Positions 18,009-27,199 of a DNA stretch of 64,000 nucleotides are shown one piece after another (position 1 is the stretch's first letter; every line of letters begins with the position of its first letter). Both the position numbers and the translations under genes were made by a program. A model generated the notes under the pieces. The model had not been told where the DNA came from and searched no databases. It worked only from the letters and a program-made list of their open reading frames with translations. Origin of the DNA: CAWBOV01 sp963790525 (GTDB lineage: Bacteria > Actinomycetota > Actinomycetes > Mycobacteriales > Jatrophihabitantaceae); contig CAWBOV010000004.1 of NCBI GenBank assembly GCA_963790525.1, positions 124,001 through 188,000 of the forward strand, given 5' to 3'.

Positions 18009-18395
18009 ATGCCGAAGCTCAGCACCGACGAGCTGCTCGATGCGTTCAAGGAAATGACGCTGCTCGAGCTCTCCGATTTCGTCAAGCAGTTCGAGGACAC
18101 CTTCGACGTCACCGCGGCTGCCCCCGTGGCCGTCGCGGCGGCCGGTGGCGGCGCAGCTGCCCCGGTCGAGGCTGCTGTCGAGCAGGACGAGTTCGACGTC
18201 ATCCTCGAGGCCGCCGGCGAGAAGAAGATCCAGGTCATCAAGGAGGTGCGCACGCTCACCAGCCTCGGTCTCAAGGAGGCCAAGGATCTGGTCGACGGCG
18301 CGCCGAAGCCCGTCCTGGAGAAGGTCGACAAGGCTGCGGCCGAGAAGGCGAAGGAGGCCCTCGAGGCCGCCGGCGCCACGGTCACCGTCAAGTAG
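18009..18395 (+). CDS. rplL: 50S ribosomal protein L7/L12
   Basis: A 128-residue stalk protein that recruits translational GTPases. It has an N-terminal dimerisation helix (LSTDELLDAFKEMTLLELSDFVKQFE), an Ala/Gly hinge near residue 50, and a C-terminal domain with EKIQVIKEVR-type and GLKEAKDLVDGAPKPV motifs. AGAAAGGA precedes the ATG. A UUCG-capped terminator follows. Confidence 0.97.
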   Translation: MPKLSTDELLDAFKEMTLLELSDFVKQFEDTFDVTAAAPVAVAAAGGGAAAPVEAAVEQDEFDVILEAAGEKKIQVIKEVRTLTSLGLKEAKDLVDGAPKPVLEKVDKAAAEKAKEALEAAGATVTVK

Positions 18396-18411
18396 TTCGC
18401 ACCGCCTCGGA

Positions 18412-18441
18412 GGGCGGCCCCGCTTCGGCGGGGCCGCCCTT
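18412..18441 (+). terminator. Terminator behind rplL
   Basis: A perfect 12-bp GC stem (18412-18423 with 18428-18439) capped by a stable TTCG tetraloop, followed by TT. It ends the rplJL transcript, so the mce operon downstream is probably separate. Confidence 0.85.
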
Positions 18442-18584
18442 CTGCATGCCCGGCCCTGCCGCACCTGGGCGCAGCACGTGCGCAGGCTGGGACACCGTCA
18501 AGTAACCCACCAGTAACCGAGTGGCGCGCGTCTCGTTGTACCTCCCGTTGGCACGAACCGGCGGAGAGCAAGCGGGGAGGCGAG

Positions 18585-19859
18585 ATGGGTGTCGAGGTCA
18601 AGGTCGAGGGTCTGACCAAGTCGTTCGGACGCCAGAACATCTGGTCCGACGTGACGCTGACGCTCCCGCCCGGTGAGATCTCCGTGCTGCTCGGGCCCTC
18701 GGGCACCGGCAAGTCGGTGTTCCTGAAATCTCTCGTCGGCCTGCTGAAGCCCGACCGCGGCTCGATCATCATCCGCGACGTGGACCTGGCCCACTGCCGC
18801 GAGCACCAGCTGTACGAGACCCGCAAGCTGTTCGGCGTGCTGTTCCAGGACGGCGCCCTGTTCGGGTCGATGAACCTCTTCGACAACATCGCCTTCCCGC
18901 TGCGGGAGCACACCCGCAAGGGCGAGCGCGAGATCAAGACGATCGTCACCGAGAAGCTCGAGATGGTCGGCCTCACCGGAACCGAGAAGAAGCTGCCCGG
19001 GGAGATCTCCGGCGGCATGCGCAAGCGGGCCGGCCTGGCCCGCGCGCTGGTCCTCGACCCCGAGATCATCCTCTTCGACGAGCCCGACTCGGGCCTCGAC
19101 CCGGTGCGGGTGGCCTATCTCAACCAGCTGATCGTCGACCTGAACGCCCAGACCGACGCCACCTTCCTCATCGTCACCCACGACATCGGGACGGCGCGGA
19201 CAGTGCCTGACAACCTGGGGCTGCTCTTCCGTCGCAACCTCGTCATGTTCGGCCCGCGCGAGGTCCTGCTGACCTCGGAGGAGCCGGTCGTCGAGCAGTT
19301 CCTGAACGGTCGCCGCGAGGGGCCGATCGGCATGAGCGAGGAGAAGGACGAGGCCCAGGTCGCCGCCGAGCTCGCCGCGATGGTCGACGACGGACCACCC
19401 GCACCCGGGACCGGCCCGAAGGGCGCCTCCGGCGTGGGCGTTCCGCCGCAGCTGCAGCCCACCCCGGGCCTGCCGCCCCGGCAAGCCGCCCAGCGCCGCC
19501 AGCAACGCGTCCTGGAGCTGCTCCACACCCTGCCCGAGAAGGCACAGATCGCGGTCCGAGCTGCACTCGACTCCGACCACGCGGGCGGCAGCGCCGGGTC
19601 CGCCGTTCCCCCCGGAGGGGACCCGGCGAGGCCTGTCGCGCCCGCATCGGCCGGTTCGGCGACGGCGGGTACGGCTACGGCCGCAGCCGCTCTCGCCCTG
19701 GACACCACCGGACGTCGCCGGGTGGCCGGGCGCCGCTGGCGCTCCGGCGGGACGGCCGTCATCGAGGCCGACGACACGGCCGTCATCGAGGCCGACGACA
19801 CGGCCGTCATCGATCCGATCGCGGCACCCGTGGCCGACGAGAGCAGGCCGACCCCATGA
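18585..19859 (+). CDS. mceG: Mce transporter ATPase MceG (Mkl), with long C-terminal extension
   Basis: ABC ATPase that powers Mce lipid importers. Visible motifs are Walker A GPSGTGKS (37-44), the signature ISGGM (141-145), Walker B ILFDEP (162-167) and switch His199. The conserved ATPase ends near residue 250 (VVEQFLNGRREGPIGMSEE). About 170 further residues are Ala/Pro/Gly-rich and low in complexity, ending in 2.5 copies of an 8-residue unit (TAVIEADD). In mycobacteria a unique MceG is shared by unlinked mce operons; here it heads the operon. It overlaps yrbEA by 4 nt (ATGA). A direct repeat AGTAACC occurs upstream at 18501-18507 and 18512-18518. Confidence 0.92.
   Translation: MGVEVKVEGLTKSFGRQNIWSDVTLTLPPGEISVLLGPSGTGKSVFLKSLVGLLKPDRGSIIIRDVDLAHCREHQLYETRKLFGVLFQDGALFGSMNLFDNIAFPLREHTRKGEREIKTIVTEKLEMVGLTGTEKKLPGEISGGMRKRAGLARALVLDPEIILFDEPDSGLDPVRVAYLNQLIVDLNAQTDATFLIVTHDIGTARTVPDNLGLLFRRNLVMFGPREVLLTSEEPVVEQFLNGRREGPIGMSEEKDEAQVAAELAAMVDDGPPAPGTGPKGASGVGVPPQLQPTPGLPPRQAAQRRQQRVLELLHTLPEKAQIAVRAALDSDHAGGSAGSAVPPGGDPARPVAPASAGSATAGTATAAAALALDTTGRRRVAGRRWRSGGTAVIEADDTAVIEADDTAVIDPIAAPVADESRPTP
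19752..19814 (+). repeat. 24-bp tandem repeat in mceG
   Basis: Two perfect 24-bp units (19752-19775 and 19776-19799) and a partial third (19800 to about 19814) encode the repeated octapeptide TAVIEADD at the MceG C-terminus. Being in frame, copy-number change would not disrupt the gene. Confidence 0.9.
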
Positions 19860-20629
19860 GCGTGTCTCCCGCAGCGGGGATCCGCGAGAGCGGCCGCCTG
19901 TTCGCCCTCGGCCTGGACGTGGCGCGCCTGAGCGTGCGCCGGCCGTTCCAGGTGCGGGAGTTCATCCAGCAGGCCTGGTTCATCGCCAGCGTGACGATCC
20001 TCCCGACCGCCCTGGTCGCCATCCCGTTCGGTGCGGTCATCGCGCTCCAGCTCGGGTCGCTGACCCGCCAGCTCGGCGCGCAGTCCTTCACCGGTGCGGC
20101 GAGCGTGCTGGCCGTGCTCCGGGAGGCGAGCCCGATCGTCTGCGCGCTGCTGATCGCCGGAGCGGGCGGTTCGGCCATCTGCGCGGACCTCGGCAGCCGC
20201 AAGATCCGCGACGAGATCGACGCCATGGAGGTGCTGGGCATCTCGCCCGTGCAGCGACTGGTGGTGCCGCGGGTGCTCGCCTGCATGCTCGTGTCGATGA
20301 TGCTCAACGGCCTGGTCAGCGTGGTCGGCGTCTGCGGGGGCTACTTCTTCAACGTCGTGCTCCAGGGCGGGACGCCCGGTGCCTACCTGGCCAGCTTCTC
20401 CGCGCTCGCCCAGCTGCCCGACCTCTACGCCGGGGAGTTCAAGGCGCTGCTGTTCGGAGCCATCGCGGCCATCGTCGCCTCGCACAAGGGCCTCAACGCG
20501 GGCGGCGGCCCCAAGGGCGTCGGTGACGCCGTGAACCAGTCGGTCGTCGTCACCTTCCTGCTGCTGTTCTTCACCAACTTCGTCCTCACCGCCGTGTACT
20601 TCCAGATCGTTCCGCCGAAGGGGTCCTAG
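19856..20629 (+). CDS. yrbEA: Mce permease YrbEA (MlaE family)
   Basis: A 257-residue MlaE-type integral membrane subunit with about five to six hydrophobic helices, forming the inner-membrane channel of the Mce importer with YrbEB. A MlaE-family stretch, EIDAMEVLGISPVQRLVVPRV, is visible near the middle; this is the coupling region to the ATPase. It overlaps mceG at its start and ends 2 nt before yrbEB. Confidence 0.93.
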   Translation: MSVSPAAGIRESGRLFALGLDVARLSVRRPFQVREFIQQAWFIASVTILPTALVAIPFGAVIALQLGSLTRQLGAQSFTGAASVLAVLREASPIVCALLIAGAGGSAICADLGSRKIRDEIDAMEVLGISPVQRLVVPRVLACMLVSMMLNGLVSVVGVCGGYFFNVVLQGGTPGAYLASFSALAQLPDLYAGEFKALLFGAIAAIVASHKGLNAGGGPKGVGDAVNQSVVVTFLLLFFTNFVLTAVYFQIVPPKGS

Positions 20630-20631
20630 CG

Positions 20632-21471
20632 ATGTCGGATCTCCTCGCCTCGCTCCGGCGCACCCTGCACCGTCCGGTCGATGCCCTCGACGACCTGGGC
20701 GGCCAGCTGTCCTTCTACGCCCGCGCCCTGGCGTGGACGCCGCGCACGCTGCGTCGCTACAAGAAGGAGGTCCTGCGCCTGCTCGCCGAGGTGACCTTCG
20801 GTACGGGCGCTCTCGCGGTGATCGGCGGGACGGTCGGCGTCATCAGCTTCCTGTCCTTCTTCACCGGCACCGAGATCGGTCTGCAGGGCTACGCGGCGCT
20901 GAACCAGCTCGGCACGTCGGCGTTCACGGGATTCATCTCCGCCTACTTCAACACCCGTGAGATCGCCCCGCTCATCGCCGGCCTGGCGCTGTCGGCGACC
21001 GTGGGCTGCGGTTTCACCGCCCAGCTCGGCGCGATGCGGATCAGCGAGGAGATCGACGCGCTGGAGGTGATGGCGGTGCCGAGCCTGCCGTTCCTCGTCA
21101 CCAGCCGGATCATCGCCGGGTTCATCGCCGTCATCCCGCTGTACGTGATCGGGTTGCTGTCGTCCTACCTCGCCACCCGCGAGATCGCCGTCCTCTACTA
21201 CCACCAGTCCGCGGGCACCTACGACCACTACTTCCACCTCTTCCTGCCGCCGCAGGACGTGCTCTGGTCCTTCCTGAAGGTGCTGATCTTCTCGATCATC
21301 ATCGTGCTGACCCACTGCTACTACGGCTACACCGCCAAGGGCGGCCCGGCCGGGGTGGGCATCGCGGTCGGCAAGGCCGTCCGGACCTCGATCGTCGCGC
21401 TCAACGTCGTCGACTTCTTCCTCTCGCTCGCCATCTGGGGCGCCACGACGACCGTCCGGATCGCGGGGTAG
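20632..21471 (+). CDS. yrbEB: Mce permease YrbEB (MlaE family)
   Basis: A 279-residue second permease subunit. It carries the same family stretch (EEIDALEVMAVPSLPFLVTSRI) as YrbEA, and about six membrane helices. As a pair with YrbEA it makes the channel served by MceG and the six Mce proteins. It starts 2 nt after yrbEA and ends 5 nt before mceA. Confidence 0.93.
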   Translation: MSDLLASLRRTLHRPVDALDDLGGQLSFYARALAWTPRTLRRYKKEVLRLLAEVTFGTGALAVIGGTVGVISFLSFFTGTEIGLQGYAALNQLGTSAFTGFISAYFNTREIAPLIAGLALSATVGCGFTAQLGAMRISEEIDALEVMAVPSLPFLVTSRIIAGFIAVIPLYVIGLLSSYLATREIAVLYYHQSAGTYDHYFHLFLPPQDVLWSFLKVLIFSIIIVLTHCYYGYTAKGGPAGVGIAVGKAVRTSIVALNVVDFFLSLAIWGATTTVRIAG

Positions 21472-21476
21472 GCGCC

Positions 21477-22787
21477 GTGACCGTCCTCCAGCGCGTCCGG
21501 CTGCGCCTGTACGGGGTGCTGTTCCTCGTGGTGCTCGCGTCGCTCGTCGAGCTGTCGATCGCCTTCTACAACAAGGACTTCACCAAGGTCGTGATGGTGA
21601 CGCTGACGACCGACAGCACCGGCAACCAGCTCCAGGCGCAGTCCGACGTGAAGATCCGCGGCATCCTCGTCGGGGAGGTGCGCAAGATCAGCTCCACCGG
21701 CCACGGCGCGAAGCTGGAGCTGGCCCTCGACCCGTCCCGGGCAGCGCTGATCGACAACAACTACCGCGCCCAGCTGCTGCCCAAGACGCTGTTCGGCGAG
21801 GACTACGTGTCGCTGGTGATCACCCCGCCGTCCACCCCCGTGTGCGGGGCGAGCGCGCCGGGCGGGGTCCGGCCCGTCCACAAGGGCGACGTGCTCTGCC
21901 AGGACACGTCGGTCGCCTACTCCCAGCTCGAGAACGTGCTGTCCGACGTCATGCCGCTGCTACAGGCACTCAAGCCCGCCGAGCTGAGCCTCACCCTGCA
22001 CGCCCTCGCGACGGCACTGGACGGCCGCGGCGCCCAGCTCGGCAAGAACCTCGTGCAGCTCGACGACTACCTGTCCAAGCTCAACCCCCACCTCGGCACG
22101 CTGGTCGACGACATCGACAAGCTCGGCGCCGTCTCCTCGGAGTACAACGCGGTCGCGCCCGCCCTGCTGAGCACCCTCGACAACCTCCAGACCACCTCGA
22201 AGACCATCACGCAGAACCCGGACGCCCTGGCCGCGCTCCTGACCAGCGCCACCGCGACGTCGGCGCAGCTGACCGGGTTCTTCGACGAGAGCGGCTCGCG
22301 GCTGATCACCGTGGCGTCCCAGAGCAGGCAGCTGCTCGCGTTGCTCGCCGAGTACTCGCCCGAGTACCCCTGCATGGCCGCGGGGCTGGTCGCCAACGAG
22401 GCCCACCTCGAACAGGCCTTCCGCAACCACGCCCTGAACATGACGCTGGAGGTGGTCACGTCGCGCGGAAAGTACGTCCCCGGCAACGAGCCCAAGATCG
22501 TCACCGGCGTCGGGCCGCAGTGCTACGGCCTGCCGAACCCGGCGGTGCCGTTCCCCGGTGTGCAGTTCCCCGACGGCGCGCCACCCCTCGGCCCCGGCGC
22601 GGCGAGCACCTCGCTGGCGACCGACACCGCCTACTCCCAGTCCCAGATCGGCTCGAGCTCGGAGAACCACCTCGTGGACGCCCTGATCTCCGACGACTAC
22701 GGCAACCAGCCGTCTGCGGTCCCGCCCGTCGCCACGATGCTCGCCGCCCCACTGCTGCGCGGTAACACCGCGGTGGTCTCGCCATGA
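21477..22787 (+). CDS. mceA: Mce family protein MceA
   Basis: A 436-residue Mce protein with one N-terminal membrane anchor (LYGVLFLVVLASLVELSIAF), then the MCE/MlaD beta-barrel domain (residues ~40-115, with DVKIRGILVGEVRKI) and a long helical domain that forms the lipid tunnel with its five partners. GTG start. Its end overlaps mceB (ATGA). It is the first of the six in the canonical A-F order. The lipid substrate cannot be inferred. Confidence 0.92.
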   Translation: MTVLQRVRLRLYGVLFLVVLASLVELSIAFYNKDFTKVVMVTLTTDSTGNQLQAQSDVKIRGILVGEVRKISSTGHGAKLELALDPSRAALIDNNYRAQLLPKTLFGEDYVSLVITPPSTPVCGASAPGGVRPVHKGDVLCQDTSVAYSQLENVLSDVMPLLQALKPAELSLTLHALATALDGRGAQLGKNLVQLDDYLSKLNPHLGTLVDDIDKLGAVSSEYNAVAPALLSTLDNLQTTSKTITQNPDALAALLTSATATSAQLTGFFDESGSRLITVASQSRQLLALLAEYSPEYPCMAAGLVANEAHLEQAFRNHALNMTLEVVTSRGKYVPGNEPKIVTGVGPQCYGLPNPAVPFPGVQFPDGAPPLGPGAASTSLATDTAYSQSQIGSSSENHLVDALISDDYGNQPSAVPPVATMLAAPLLRGNTAVVSP

Positions 22788-23824
22788 GGGGGCTGCTCGG
22801 GCCGTCGGTCAAACTGACGATCTTCCTGGTCGTCACCGGCTTCGTCACCTATCTCCTCGGCGCGACGATCACCAACGCCACCTACGGCCCCACGACGACC
22901 TATCGCGCCCTGTTCACGGACGCGACGGGGCTGCTGGCCGGCGACGACGTCCGGATCGCGGGCGTGCGGGTGGGGTCGATCCGCTCGATCGACCTGGTCC
23001 AGCCCAGGACCGGCGGCGCGAGCCTGGCCGAGGTCACGTTCACCGTCACCCGATCCCGCCCGCTGCCGGCCTCGGCGATCGCCGAGCTGCGCTTCCGCAA
23101 CCTCGTCGGCCAGCGCTACCTCGCCATCGAGGAGGGCGCGGGCTCGAACCAGCCCCAGCCGCCGAAGGCCCCCATCCCGCTCAGCCAGACGCAGAACGCG
23201 CTGGATCTGACCGTCCTGTTCGCCGGGTTCAAGCCGCTGTTCCAGGGACTCGACGCCTCCGAGATCAACTCGCTGTCCATGGAGATCATCCAGACCCTGC
23301 AGGGCGAGGGCGGCACGGTGACGCTGCTGCTGCAACAGACCGCGGACCTGACCACGCCCATCGCCGACAAGGACAAGGTCATCGGCGACCTGATCGACAA
23401 CCTGTGCTCCGTGCTGGACACCGTCGGCCAGCGCGACGCCGAGCTGAACAACCTGATCATCCAGCTGCAGCGCTGGGTCGTCCGGGCTCGCGCAGGACCG
23501 CAAGGCGATCGGCGACTCCCTCACCGGCATCAACGACCTCACCGCCGGCACCGCCTGCGCTGCTGCAGACGATCCGGCCGGTCGGCGCAAGCAGGACGTC
23601 AACGACATGACCGGCGCTGGCAGCGACCCTCAACGCCGGCAGCTCGCACGATCAACGGGGTGCTGCAGCGGCTGCCGAACAAGGTCGCCACCCTGACCCG
23701 TACCGCGACCTACGGCTCCTGGTTCAACTTCTTCCTGTGCAACGCCGGCGGCACGGTCACGCTGCCGGTCATCGGGAAGCAGCCCGTGGGCATGCCCTCG
23801 TCGCCGCCGTCGAGGTGCAGCTGA
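22784..23824 (+). CDS. mceB: Mce family protein MceB (internal frame disruptions)
   Basis: Second Mce subunit, with an N-terminal anchor (LTIFLVVTGFVTYLLGA) and an MCE domain containing GDDVRIAGVRVGSI. The reading frame stays open from 22784 to 23824, but residues ~235-290 are nonsense: single-base insertions near 23480, 23556, 23613 and 23646, and one further shift near 23586, cancel out. Restored, the section reads LAQDRKAIGDSLTGINDLTAG and then TLNAGSS, as expected, rejoining at INGVLQRLPNKVATLTRTATYGSWFNFFLC. The predicted protein should therefore not be used as written. Confidence 0.85.
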   Translation: MRGLLGPSVKLTIFLVVTGFVTYLLGATITNATYGPTTTYRALFTDATGLLAGDDVRIAGVRVGSIRSIDLVQPRTGGASLAEVTFTVTRSRPLPASAIAELRFRNLVGQRYLAIEEGAGSNQPQPPKAPIPLSQTQNALDLTVLFAGFKPLFQGLDASEINSLSMEIIQTLQGEGGTVTLLLQQTADLTTPIADKDKVIGDLIDNLCSVLDTVGQRDAELNNLIIQLQRWVVRARAGPQGDRRLPHRHQRPHRRHRLRCCRRSGRSAQAGRQRHDRRWQRPSTPAARTINGVLQRLPNKVATLTRTATYGSWFNFFLCNAGGTVTLPVIGKQPVGMPSSPPSRCS

Positions 23825-23825
23825 C

Positions 23826-24860
23826 ATGGCCCTTCTCAAGCGCGGCGGCGCGAAGAAGATCGTCGGCGGGCGCTCGTTCGGCTCGCGGAACCCGCTCCCG
23901 ATCGGCGCGATCGGCCTCGTCGTCATCGCCATGCTGCTCTGGGCGGCCTTCAACGCCCAGAAGCTGCCGATCATCGGGGGCGGCACGGTCTACTCCGCCG
24001 CGTTCACCGAGGCGGCCGGCCTGGCGCCCGGGGACGAGGTGCGCATCGCCGGCGTGAAGGTCGGCCAGGTCGAGTCGGTGTCGCTGCAGGGCACCCACGT
24101 CGCCGTGGACTTCCGGGTCAAGAACGCCTTCGTCGGCAACGCCAGCACCGCGGCGATCGACATCAAGACGGTCCTGGGGCGCAAGTACCTCGCCGTGGAC
24201 TCGACCGGGACGGCCAAGCAGGACGCGCACAGCCAGATCCCGACCTCGCGCACCACGGCGCCCTACGACATCTACCCGGCGCTGAGCCAGCTCACCGACA
24301 CCCTCGGCGACATCGACACGACGCAGCTGGCGAAGGCGTTCGAGACCCTGGCGGCGACCTTCCAGAACACGCCCGCCACGGTGAAGCAGACGCTGAACGG
24401 GCTGGAGCGCCTCTCGACCACCGTCGCCTCCCGCGACCAGGCGCTGCAGACCCTGCTCGCCCGCGCCAACGACGTCACGACCGTCCTGGCCAGCCGCGAC
24501 GCCCAGATCACGTCGCTGCTCAACGACGGGTCGCTGCTGTTCCAGGAACTCAACCTGCGCCGCGACGCCATCAGCCAGCTGCTGACCAACACCTCGACGC
24601 TGTCGGTGCAGATCTCCGGCCTCGTCGCCGACAACCAGGCCACGCTCGGCCCGGCGCTCGCCCAGTTGAACGGAGTTCTCAAGATCCTTCAGAACAACCG
24701 GGACAACATCGACAAGGGGCTGGCGCTGCTCGCGCCGTTCGTCCGGGTCTTCACCAACACCCTCGGCAACGGGCGCTGGTTCGACGCCTACATCCAGAAC
24801 CTCTCGAGCACGGGCCTGGTCTGCATCGCCGTGCCGGTCCCGATCGGGGCGGTGTGCTGA
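23826..24860 (+). CDS. mceC: Mce family protein MceC
   Basis: An intact 344-residue Mce subunit. A basic N-terminus and a membrane anchor (IGAIGLVVIAMLLWAAF) are followed by the MCE domain with GDEVRIAGVKVGQVESV and a helical region rich in Leu/Thr/Gln (LTDTLGDIDTTQLAKAFETLAA). The C-terminus has GRWFDAYIQNLSS, typical of MceC/MceB. Its stop overlaps the mceD start by one base. Confidence 0.92.
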   Translation: MALLKRGGAKKIVGGRSFGSRNPLPIGAIGLVVIAMLLWAAFNAQKLPIIGGGTVYSAAFTEAAGLAPGDEVRIAGVKVGQVESVSLQGTHVAVDFRVKNAFVGNASTAAIDIKTVLGRKYLAVDSTGTAKQDAHSQIPTSRTTAPYDIYPALSQLTDTLGDIDTTQLAKAFETLAATFQNTPATVKQTLNGLERLSTTVASRDQALQTLLARANDVTTVLASRDAQITSLLNDGSLLFQELNLRRDAISQLLTNTSTLSVQISGLVADNQATLGPALAQLNGVLKILQNNRDNIDKGLALLAPFVRVFTNTLGNGRWFDAYIQNLSSTGLVCIAVPVPIGAVC

Positions 24861-26090
24861 TGTTGCGCAGACTGCGCCGCCGCACGGTCACGATCCTGTC
24901 CCTGGGGGTCGTGCTCGCACTCGTCGTCGCCGGAGTGGCCTTCGTGCTCTTCGGGTCGCCGACCATGGCCGTGACCGCGCACTTCGACCGCGCCGTCGGG
25001 CTGTACAAGGGCTCGGACGTGCGGATGCTGGGCGTCAAGATCGGCACCATCACCTCGGTGACGCCGGAGGGCTCGACCGTGCGCGTCCGCATGCGGTACG
25101 AGAAGAAGGTCAAGATCCCGGCGAACGCCATAGCGGTGATCGTGCCGCCGTCGCTGGTCAGCGACCGCTACGTGCAGTTGGCGCCCGTGTACACCGGGGG
25201 CGCCGTCATGGCCGACCACGCCGACATCCCCATCTCGCGCACCGCCAGCCCGGTCGAGCTCGACGACATCTACAAGTCGCTGAACGACCTCAACGTCGCC
25301 CTCGGACCCAACGGCACCAACAAGAACGGTGCCCTCTCCGACCTGACGAAGGTGGCCGCGGCGAACCTGCAGGGGCAACGGCGCGGCGCTGGGCAACTCG
25401 CTCAAGGCGCTGTCGGAGGCGACGCAGACCCTCGCCAACGGCCGCGAGGACCTGTTCGGGACGGTGAAGAACCTCCAGGCGTTCACGGCCGCGCTGGCCG
25501 GCAGCGACACCCAGGTCCGCGCGTTCAACACCCAACTGGCCCAGGTCGCCGGCGAACTCGCCGACGAGCGGGGCTCGCTCGGGTTGGCGCTGAAGAACCT
25601 GACCGCTGCGCTGCAGGCCGTCGCGGGGTTCGTGAAGTCGAACAAGGACGCCCTGCACACCTCCATCACCGGGCTCGAGGACGTCACCGGAGTGCTCGTC
25701 AAGCAGAAGGCCGCGATCGCCGAGCTGCTGGCGGTGGCACCGGTCGGGCTGGCGAACCTCGGCCACACCTACAGCGGTGTGGAGGCCGGTACGCCGGCGG
25801 ACGGAACCCTCGACTCGCGCACCAACCTCTCCGAGCTCGCCGACCCGGCCGTGATCTGCGGGCTGCTGAACGGGCTGGGCAAGCTGGGTACCGGCGGGAA
25901 ACTCGATCTGAAGAACCAGGCGGATCTGGTGTGCTCGTCGCTGGCCAAGCAGCTGGGCTGCCTGATCGACCCGCTCACCGGGTCGACGCCGCTCGGCGGG
26001 CTGCTGCTGCCCGCATGCACCCAGGACCAGACCCCCGGTCTGCCGGGCCTGCCCAAGATCCCCGGAGTCGCGGCGGTGACCGGCAAATGA
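24860..26090 (+). CDS. mceD: Mce family protein MceD (one frameshift)
   Basis: Fourth Mce subunit. The anchor (ILSLGVVLALVVAGVAFVLF) and the MCE domain (GLYKGSDVRMLGVKIGTI) are intact. One extra G in the GGGG run at 25372-25375 shifts the frame after AAANLQG; the rest (LGNSLKALSEATQTLANGRE, onward to IPGVAAVTGK) continues in the next frame. The 1,231-nt span is 410 codons plus one. A GTG 6 nt upstream at 24854 is a possible alternative start. It overlaps mceE (ATGA). Confidence 0.88.
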
Positions 26091-27195
26091 GGCGGGCACG
26101 CGTGTTGCTGGTCGCCGCCCTGGTCGGTGCGGTGCTGTCCACCTCGCCTGCGGATTCCGCGGACTGGCGAACACCTCCCTTCCCGGCGGCGCCGCCCTCG
26201 GCGGCCACCCCTTCCACGTCACCGTCGAGTTCGCCGACGTCCTGGACCTGGTGCCGCAGTCGGCGGTCAAGGTCAACGACGTCGCCGTCGGCCGGGTCGA
26301 CAAGATCACCCTCGTCGACTGGCACGCCAGCGTGGACATCGTGGTGAACGGCTAGGTCTCCCTGCCGGCCAACGCCTACGCCGAGCTGAAGCAGACGTCG
26401 CTGCTGGGCGAGAAGTACGTCTCGCTTCCTAACCGCCCACCGGCGAGGTGCCCACCGGCCACCTCGGCAACCACAGCGTGATCCCGCTCGGCCGCACGGG
26501 GCGCAACCCCGAGGTCGAGGAGGTGCTGGGCGCGCTGTCCCTGCTGCTCAACGGCGGTGGCCTGGAGCAGATCCAGACGATCACCCACGAGCTGAACCTG
26601 GCCCTGGGCGGCAACACCGGTGCGGTGCGCGGACCTCATCTCCCAGCTCAACACCTTCGTGGGCGGCCTGGACGCGCAGAAGGGCAAGATCACGACCGCG
26701 ATCGACCGGATGGACTCGCTGCTGGCCACGCTCGACGACCAGAAGCAGATCATCGCGGCCACGCTCGACACCCTGCCCGGGGCGTTGAAGGTGCTGGCCG
26801 ACGAGCGCAAGCAGCTGGTCACGCTGCTGCAGAGCCTCGACAGGCTGAGCACCGTGGCCGTATCGGTCATCGGCCAGAGCAAGGCGAACACCGTCTCGGC
26901 ACTGACCAGCCTCGACCCGATCCTCACCCAGCTCACCGCGGCCGGCCAGAACCTGCCCAAGGCTCTCGAACTCGTCGCGACCTACCCGTTCCCGCGCAAC
27001 GCGCCTGATGCGGTCCGCGGCGACTACACCAACCTGGACGTCACGCTCGACCTGAACCTCTCCGACATCCTGGACAACCTCAAGATCGCACCGGGCGCGG
27101 CGCCGGCGAATGCAGGTTCGGCGGCGACGTCGCCGGGTTCGAGCGCCACGTTGCCGGCCGGCTCGGTCGTTCCCGGCACAGGAAGCGGGGGCTGA
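26087..27195 (+). pseudogene. mceE: Mce family lipoprotein MceE (multiply disrupted)
   Basis: In this position the family encodes the lipoprotein Mce subunit. The start MRRARVLLVAALVGAVLST reads as a signal peptide; a frame shift near 26141-26150 hides the expected lipobox Cys (CGFRGLANTSLPGG follows in another frame). The MCE domain (DLVPQSAVKVNDVAVGRV) is interrupted by an in-frame TAG at 26353-26355, then by shifts near 26427-26433 and 26630. The C-terminal 190 residues are open from about 26620. With at least four lesions, including a nonsense codon, it cannot be translated as written. It may be error or true decay. Confidence 0.8.
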
Positions 27196-27199
27196 CACC

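Noticed and set aside
18384..18504. The 11-bp string ACCGTCAAGTA occurs at the end of rplL and again about 110 nt downstream
   Set aside because: Too short to indicate duplication or an attachment site, and no flanking similarity or integrase is present.
18501..18518. Direct repeat AGTAACC upstream of mceG as a KstR/TetR-type operator
   Set aside because: It is a direct repeat with no inverted symmetry and does not match a motif I can name with confidence; left as a remark in the mceG entry.
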